Source of the DNA: Variovorax sp. OK212
Lineage (GTDB): Bacteria; Pseudomonadota; Gammaproteobacteria; Burkholderiales; Burkholderiaceae_C
Direction of reading: 5' to 3'
NCBI RefSeq assembly: GCF_900112425.1
Contig: NZ_FOLP01000004.1
Location: 1 to 64,000 of the forward strand
Length of the DNA stretch: 64,000 bases
A model generated the notes under the pieces. The model was not told the DNA's origin, ran no database searches, and worked only from the letters and a program-made list of their open reading frames with translations. Of this stretch, positions 59,158-64,000 are shown in pieces (the stretch's first letter is position 1; each line of letters starts with the position of its first letter). A program made the translations under genes and the position numbers.

Positions 59158-60666
59158 ATGAGCACCGCACCCCAGAAGACCGCCGCGCAGGCGCAGGCCA
59201 CCGTCGAGGCGCTTGCGCCCAACGAGTTCTCCGACCTGCTGCAGCGCGAGTTCAAGCCCAAGACCGACCAGGCCCGCGAGGCGGTGGAAAACGCCGTCAA
59301 GACGCTGGCCGTGCAGGCGCTGGAAAGCACCGTCACCATCTCCAACGACGCCTACCGCACGGTGCAGGCCATCATCACGGAGATCGACCGCAAGCTCTCC
59401 GAGCAGATCAACCAGATCCTGCACCACGAAGACTTCCAGCAGCTCGAAGGCGCATGGCGCGGGCTGCACTACCTCGTGAACAACACCGAGACCGACGAGC
59501 AGCTGAAGATCCGCGTGATGTGCGCGTCCAAGCGCGAAGTGGCGCGCTCGCTCAAGCGCCACAAGGGCATCGGCTGGGACCAGAGCCCGCTGTTCAAGAA
59601 GATCTACGAAGCCGAGTACGGCCAGTTCGGCGGCGAGCCCTTCGGCGCGCTGATCGGCGACTTCCACTTCGACCACAGCCCGCCCGACGTCGAGATGCTC
59701 GCCGAGATGGCCAAGATCGCGGCCGCCGCGCACTGCCCGTTCATCGCGGGCGCGTCGCCCACGGTGATGCAGATGGACTCGTGGCAGGAACTGTCGAACC
59801 CGCGCGACCTCACCAAGATCTTCCAGAACACCGAGCACACCGCGTGGCGCTCGCTGCGCGACTCGGAAGACGCGCGCTACATCGGCCTGGCCATGCCGCG
59901 CTTCCTGGCGCGCCTGCCCTACGGCGCGCGCACCAACCCGGTGGACGAATTCGAGTTCGAGGAAGAGACCGACTCGGCCGCGCACAACCGCTACACCTGG
60001 GCCAACTCGGCCTACGCCATGGGCGTGAACATCAACCGCTCGTTCAAGCAGTACGGCTGGTGCACGTCGATCCGCGGCGTGGAGTCGGGCGGCGCGGTGG
60101 AGAACCTGCCCACCCACACCTTCCCCACCGACGACGGCGGCGTGGACATGAAGTGCCCGACCGAGATCGCCATCAGCGACCGGCGCGAGGCCGAGCTCGC
60201 CAAGAACGGCTTCATGCCGCTGGTGCACCGCAAGAACTCCGACTTCGCGGCCTTCATCGGCGCGCAGTCGCTGCAGCTGCCGGCCGAGTACTACGACGCC
60301 GACGCCACGGCCAACGCCAACCTGGCGGCACGCCTGCCGTACCTGTTCGCGTGCTGCCGTTTCGCGCACTACCTGAAGTGCATCGTGCGCGACAAGATCG
60401 GTTCGTTCCGCGAGCGCGAGGACATGGAGCGCTGGCTCAACGACTGGATCATGAATTACGTCGACGGCAGCCCCGGCACGTCGTCGCAGGACACGAAGGC
60501 GATGAAGCCGCTGGCGGCGGCCGAGGTCCAGGTGGAAGCCATCGAGGACAACCCGGGCTACTACGCCGCCAAGTTTTTTCTCCGGCCGCACTATCAGCTC
60601 GAAGGGCTGACGGTGTCGTTGCGGCTGGTTTCGAAGCTGCCATCCAACAAGAAGGACAGCAGCTAG
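59158..60666 (+). CDS. tssC: Type VI secretion sheath large subunit TssC
   Basis: 502 residues from ATG 59158 (AAGGAAAG upstream). The VipB/IglB features are present: INQILHHEDFQQLEGAW, YDAEYGQFGG-like IYEAEYGQFGGEPFG, ISDRREAELAKNGFMPL and LLYVNDWI-like ERWLNDWIMNYVDG. It forms the bulk of the sheath around the Hcp tube. The length is usual for TssC. hcp follows after 47 bases. Confidence 0.97.
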   Translation: MSTAPQKTAAQAQATVEALAPNEFSDLLQREFKPKTDQAREAVENAVKTLAVQALESTVTISNDAYRTVQAIITEIDRKLSEQINQILHHEDFQQLEGAWRGLHYLVNNTETDEQLKIRVMCASKREVARSLKRHKGIGWDQSPLFKKIYEAEYGQFGGEPFGALIGDFHFDHSPPDVEMLAEMAKIAAAAHCPFIAGASPTVMQMDSWQELSNPRDLTKIFQNTEHTAWRSLRDSEDARYIGLAMPRFLARLPYGARTNPVDEFEFEEETDSAAHNRYTWANSAYAMGVNINRSFKQYGWCTSIRGVESGGAVENLPTHTFPTDDGGVDMKCPTEIAISDRREAELAKNGFMPLVHRKNSDFAAFIGAQSLQLPAEYYDADATANANLAARLPYLFACCRFAHYLKCIVRDKIGSFREREDMERWLNDWIMNYVDGSPGTSSQDTKAMKPLAAAEVQVEAIEDNPGYYAAKFFLRPHYQLEGLTVSLRLVSKLPSNKKDSS

Positions 60667-60713
60667 TTCAACAGTGTCCCGAATCCGGGCACAAATAACT
60701 TTGGGGGTTAATC

Positions 60714-61196
60714 ATGGCAGTAGACATGTTCATGCGCGTCGAGGGCGCAAACGGCGAATCCAAGGACTCGAACCACAAGGACTGGACGGATATCAAGTCG
60801 TTTGCCTGGGGAGCGACGCAGCCTGGAAACATGGTCAGCGGCGGTGGCGGCGGTGTGGGCAAGGCGAGCTTCAATGACCTGCAGGTGCTCGCGCGCATCG
60901 ACAAGGCGGCACCGTCCGTCATGAAGAACTGCGCCAGCGGCAAGCACCTGGCGAAGATCGAAGTGTCGGTGTGCAAGGCAGGCGGCTCGCAGATCGAATA
61001 CACGCGCGTCACGCTCGAGGAAGTGCTGGTCACCTCGGTGCAGTACACGGCCGAACAAGGCTCCGACGCCGTGTTCGTGCAGTACGCCTTCCAGGCCGCG
61101 AAGGTGAAGCAGCAGTACTGGGAACAGACCGACAAGGGCGGCAAGGGCGCCGAGACGGTCCTGGGCTGGAACATCAAGGAAAACAAGGAAGCCTGA
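60714..61196 (+). CDS. hcp: Type VI secretion tube protein Hcp (TssD)
   Basis: 160 residues. The opening MAVDMFMRVEGANGESKD and segments SFAWGATQPGN, KASFNDLQVLARID and KIEVSVCKAGG are typical of Hcp, which stacks as hexamers to form the tube and is also secreted. GGGGGTTAATC precedes the ATG. A GC-rich hairpin directly downstream probably lets hcp mRNA accumulate above the rest of the operon. Confidence 0.96.
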   Translation: MAVDMFMRVEGANGESKDSNHKDWTDIKSFAWGATQPGNMVSGGGGGVGKASFNDLQVLARIDKAAPSVMKNCASGKHLAKIEVSVCKAGGSQIEYTRVTLEEVLVTSVQYTAEQGSDAVFVQYAFQAAKVKQQYWEQTDKGGKGAETVLGWNIKENKEA

Positions 61197-61212
61197 TTTC
61201 CTTTTTCCGATG

Positions 61213-61246
61213 CGCGGCCGGCCCCCGGGCCGGCCGCGATGTTTTC
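61213..61246 (+). terminator. GC-rich hairpin between hcp and tagJ (partial terminator or processing site)
   Basis: CGCGGCCGGCCC (61213-61224) and GGGCCGGCCGCG (61227-61238) form a perfect 12-bp inverted repeat, followed by ATGTTTTC. The short T run suggests a leaky terminator that would raise hcp relative to downstream genes. Confidence 0.65.
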
Positions 61247-61320
61247 CCGACGGCCTTCGCGGCCGTCCTTCGCACACCGGCCTTTCGCGCCGTGTGCCAG
61301 TCAGTCAGCGAGGAAGCTTC

Positions 61321-62184
61321 ATGGGAGATGGGTTTGCAGTGCTGGGAGAACGCTCCGTGGCCGAGCACACCGAATGGGTACAGCGGCAGATCCGCGCCAG
61401 TCCCCAGAACGCCAGCCTGCGTCTTGCCCTGTGCCACTTCCTTGCGCTTCGCGGCGAGTGGCAACGCGCCGAAGACCAGCTCAAGCTGGCCACCAAGCTC
61501 GACCCCACCTTCACGCCCGCGAGCGTGACCTGTTCGATGGCGCTCGCAGGTGAGCGCCATCGCGCCGATTTCTGGTCCGGCGGACGCGCGCCCGCCATCC
61601 TGGGCGGCAACGCCGACTGGGTCGAGCAGCTGATCGCCGCCGCGGCACTGCCCGCCGAACGCGCCGTGGAAGCCGCCGCGCTGCGCGAGACCGCGCGCCA
61701 AGCCGCACCCGCGCTGCAGGGCGCACTGACCAGCGTCGACCGTTCCGATGCGCGCGCCGTGCAGGCGCTGGACGGCGAGCCCGTGGAGCGCAGCGACTTC
61801 GGCTGGCTGTGCGACGGCGACGTGCGCATCGGCCCCGTGCTGGAGCTGCTCACGCCGTCGGGCTACGCCTGGCTGCCGCTGCCCGAGGTGCGCCGCATCA
61901 AGTTCTCGCGTCCGCAGCACCTGGTCGACCTGCTGTGGGCGCCCGCCGAGATCGAGCTGCACGACGGCCGCGCGCTCAACGGGCTGGTGCCCGTGCGCTA
62001 CCCGGGCAGCCTCGAAGGCCTGGACGACGAGACCACGCTGGGCCGCCGCACCGACTGGCTGCCGCTGGCCGGCGAGGAGCAGTACGCGGGCCTGGGCCAG
62101 CGCACGCTGATCAGCGAGGCCGGCGACCATTCGCTGCTCGACCTGCGGCTGGTCGAATTCACGCGGGAGGCCGACCCCGCATGA
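61321..62184 (+). CDS. tagJ: Type VI secretion accessory protein TagJ (ImpE/SciE family)
   Basis: 287 residues from ATG 61321 behind GAGGAAGC (the same ribosome-site sequence as tssB). The N-terminal ~120 residues form TPR-like helices (AEHTEWVQRQIRASPQNASLR begins near residue 14). The C-terminal part is the ImpE domain (GYAWLPLPEVRRIKFSRPQHLVDLLWAP). TagJ binds the sheath small subunit and the ClpV recycling ATPase in other species. It overlaps tssE by ATGA. Confidence 0.9.
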   Translation: MGDGFAVLGERSVAEHTEWVQRQIRASPQNASLRLALCHFLALRGEWQRAEDQLKLATKLDPTFTPASVTCSMALAGERHRADFWSGGRAPAILGGNADWVEQLIAAAALPAERAVEAAALRETARQAAPALQGALTSVDRSDARAVQALDGEPVERSDFGWLCDGDVRIGPVLELLTPSGYAWLPLPEVRRIKFSRPQHLVDLLWAPAEIELHDGRALNGLVPVRYPGSLEGLDDETTLGRRTDWLPLAGEEQYAGLGQRTLISEAGDHSLLDLRLVEFTREADPA

Positions 62185-62720
62185 GCGCGATGATGGACAT
62201 GGACGGCGACCAGCAGGAAAGCGTTGCGCGCGACCGGCTGCAGCCGGTGCTGCTCGACCGCCTGACCGACACCACGCCGCAGACGCGCCAGGAGCGCGCG
62301 GGCGCGTTCCTCATGAGCGGCAAGCTGCTGCGCGACTCGGTGCTGCGCGACCTGCAGTGGCTGCTGAACACCGCCAACTTCGGCGCCGACCACGACATCA
62401 ACGCCATGCCGCGCGCGCGCCGCTCGGTGCTGAACTACGGCGTGCGCGGCTGGGCCGGCGGACGCATGTCGGAGGTCGACTTCGCCGACGTCGAGGCCGC
62501 CATCCGCGCGGCCATCATCGACTTCGAGCCGCGCATCATGAAGGACAGCATCGACGTGCGCTGCGTGACCGACGCGGGCGACCTCGAGCACCACAACCTG
62601 CTCGCGCTGGAGATCCGCGGCACGCTGTGGTCGGTGCCGTACCCGATCGAGTTCATCCTGCGCTCCGAGCTGGACCTGGAAAGCGGGCACATGGTGCTGC
62701 GGCCGACGGGAGGGCTTTGA
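62181..62720 (+). CDS. tssE: Type VI secretion baseplate protein TssE (gp25-like)
   Basis: 179 residues from ATG 62181, ATGA-coupled to tagJ. It contains the gpW/gp25 domain (VLRDLQWLLNTANF, SVLNYGVRGWAG, FEPRIMKDSIDVRC, LEIRGTLWSVPYPIEFILRSELD). It connects baseplate and sheath. An N-terminal Met/Asp-rich stretch (MSAMMDMDGDQQ) is unremarkable. Confidence 0.93.
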   Translation: MSAMMDMDGDQQESVARDRLQPVLLDRLTDTTPQTRQERAGAFLMSGKLLRDSVLRDLQWLLNTANFGADHDINAMPRARRSVLNYGVRGWAGGRMSEVDFADVEAAIRAAIIDFEPRIMKDSIDVRCVTDAGDLEHHNLLALEIRGTLWSVPYPIEFILRSELDLESGHMVLRPTGGL

Positions 62721-62862
62721 TGCGGCGCGGCGTTCCAGTGACTCCCCGGTCTTCGATTCGAGGAACACCGTGGAACCGGCCTTGCCTGGCCACGGGTGTT
62801 GCCCCCGGTGAGGCGGCAGGAGCAGCGACACGAAGTGCGCGAAGCCTGGGGGAGAGTCACTG
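62721..62862. other. 142-base intergenic stretch tssE-tssF
   Basis: No gene. The segment around 62775-62855 (CCGGCCTTGCC..GGTGTTGCCCCCGGTGAGG..GACACGAAGTGCGCGAAGCC) resembles an intergenic sequence I associate with related Comamonadaceae genomes, but there is only one copy here, so a repeat cannot be shown. It ends with GGGGGAGAG, the ribosome site of tssF. Confidence 0.35.
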
Positions 62863-64000
62863 ATGGACGCCAAGCTCCTCGACTACTACAACCGCGAGCT
62901 CACGTACATGCACGAGCTCGGTGCCGAGTTCGCGCAGCGCTACCCGAAGATCGCGGGGCGCCTGGGCATGCGCGGCATCGAGGTCAGCGACCCGTATGTG
63001 GAGCGCCTGCTCGAAGGCTTCAGCTTTCTCACCGCGCGCATCCAGCTGAAGATGGACGCGGAGTTTCCGCGCTTCTCGCAGCGGCTGCTCGAGGTGGTGT
63101 ACCCCAACTTCCTGGCGCCGCTGCCCGCCATGGCCGTGGTGCAGATCGACGGCAACCTCAACGAAGGTTCGCTGAAGGCCGGCTACGAACTGCCGCGCCA
63201 CACCATCCTGCGCGGTCGCATGATCAAGGGCGAGCAGACGGCCTGCGAGTTCCGCACCGGCCACGCCGTCACGCTGTGGCCCATCCGCATCGCCGAGGCC
63301 GGCATCGGCCCGGTGCCGGCGGACATCGCGCATGCCATGCCCGTGGTCGCGCGCCAGGCCAGGAGCGCCATCACCATCAAGCTCGAGGCGGTGGGCGGCG
63401 CGCGCTTTGCCGACATGCCGCTGGACCGGCTCGAGTTCTTCCTGTCGGGTGCCGAGCTGCATGCGCTGCGGGTGCTCGAGCTCGCGACGCACCACGGCGT
63501 GGGTGTCGTGTGCCGCAGCGGCCCTGGTGCAGGTGGTGCGGGCGGTGGTGCGCGCATCGTGCCGCTGGGCGACGATGCCATCAAGCATGAGGGCTTCGAC
63601 CCCGACCAGGCGCTGCTGCCCTACGACGCGCGCTCGTTCCAGGGCTACCGCCTGCTGCACGAGTACTTCGCGTTCCCCGACCGCTACCTGTTCTTCAGCG
63701 TGAACAAGCTGCGAGCGGCGGCCTCGGCCATGGGCGGCACCACGATGGAGATCGTGATCCTGCTCGACCGTGCCGACGCCGACCTCGAACGGCTGGTGGA
63801 CGCCAAGCACTTCTCGCTGTTCTGCACGCCCATCATCAACCTCGTGCCGCGCCGCAGCGACCGCATCCCGGTGGGGCCGGGCCAGCACGAGCACCATGCG
63901 GTGATCGACCGCACGCGGCCGCGCGACTTCGAGATCTTCACCGTCGAGCGCGTCACCGGCCACATGGCCAACGGCTCGGAGGAGCGCGAGTTTCGGCCCT
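62863..64000 (+). CDS. tssF: Type VI secretion baseplate protein TssF (cut by window end)
   Basis: 379 codons visible from ATG 62863; the gene continues beyond the window (family length ~600). The opening LLDYYNRELTYMHELGAEFAQRYPKIAGRLG and segments DPYVERLLEGFSFLTARIQLKMD and LLEVVYPNFLAPLPAMAVVQ are diagnostic for the VasA/ImpG baseplate wedge protein. GGGGGAGAG precedes the start. The rest of the type VI cluster (tssG, clpV and others) should follow outside the window. Confidence 0.95.
   Translation, partial: MDAKLLDYYNRELTYMHELGAEFAQRYPKIAGRLGMRGIEVSDPYVERLLEGFSFLTARIQLKMDAEFPRFSQRLLEVVYPNFLAPLPAMAVVQIDGNLNEGSLKAGYELPRHTILRGRMIKGEQTACEFRTGHAVTLWPIRIAEAGIGPVPADIAHAMPVVARQARSAITIKLEAVGGARFADMPLDRLEFFLSGAELHALRVLELATHHGVGVVCRSGPGAGGAGGGARIVPLGDDAIKHEGFDPDQALLPYDARSFQGYRLLHEYFAFPDRYLFFSVNKLRAAASAMGGTTMEIVILLDRADADLERLVDAKHFSLFCTPIINLVPRRSDRIPVGPGQHEHHAVIDRTRPRDFEIFTVERVTGHMANGSEEREFRP

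Overview
This 64 kb window is GC-rich chromosomal DNA from a betaproteobacterium. The gene content (GTP-type PEP carboxykinase, five-step hut pathway, split metH with an SAH riboswitch, type VI secretion) suggests the family Comamonadaceae and probably Variovorax; that taxonomic call is inferred from familiarity, not from a search. The window opens in the last bases of a 5S rRNA gene and ends inside tssF. I saw no insertion sequence, prophage, tRNA or CRISPR array.

Layout. (1) 1-11.3 kb, housekeeping and orphan genes: 5S rRNA end, pckG, a 50-residue membrane peptide, a one-ACT-domain threonine deaminase, a double-AAA ATPase, an S41 protease lipoprotein, a nucleoside hydrolase lipoprotein, and recQ. 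(2) 11.3-25.8 kb, histidine catabolism: a NitT/TauT-type ABC importer, hutC, hutH, hutU, a PhyH dioxygenase translationally coupled to hutU, an IclR regulator, a polar amino acid importer with no ATPase gene, then hutD, hutI, hutF and hutG. The enzymes make up the route histidine, urocanate, imidazolonepropionate, formiminoglutamate, formylglutamate, glutamate. Three near-identical HutC-type operators mark the transporter and hutH promoters. (3) 25.9-34.4 kb: methionine synthase split into two genes about 4.6 kb apart. The second half sits behind an SAH riboswitch. Between the halves lie an SH3 protein, a LysR/PACE efflux pair and a lipase with its chaperone. (4) 34.4-37.7 kb: a GT39-like membrane protein, a GT2 and a GtrA flippase, all overlapping by ATGA.

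(5) 37.7-55.9 kb is the most interesting block: what looks like a complete uptake and ring-opening system for nicotinamide/nicotinate. A nicotinamidase with a Tat-like export signal, two LivJ-type binding proteins and a LivHM/LivG/LivF importer would deliver the substrate. A molybdenum NicAB-type dehydrogenase with three c-heme motifs would hydroxylate it. Instead of the usual aerobic (maleamate) route, the cluster then carries homologues of 6-hydroxynicotinate reductase and enamidase, the reductive route known from fermenting Eubacterium barkeri. A ferredoxin-NADP reductase, an ApbE-like UPF0280 protein and two DUF1185 proteins accompany them. A TetR regulator lies in the divergent arm, and two inverted repeats occupy the intergenic region between the arms. 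(6) 56.0-57.2 kb: a fumarylacetoacetase-family protein. (7) 57.4-64 kb: the start of a type VI secretion operon, tssA-tssB-tssC-hcp-tagJ-tssE-tssF.

A family of REP-like double-hairpin elements occurs four times. Three copies lie between genes. The fourth lies inside the nicB reading frame, where it encodes the linker between the molybdenum and cytochrome parts. A 25-bp tandem repeat array follows the first metH half.
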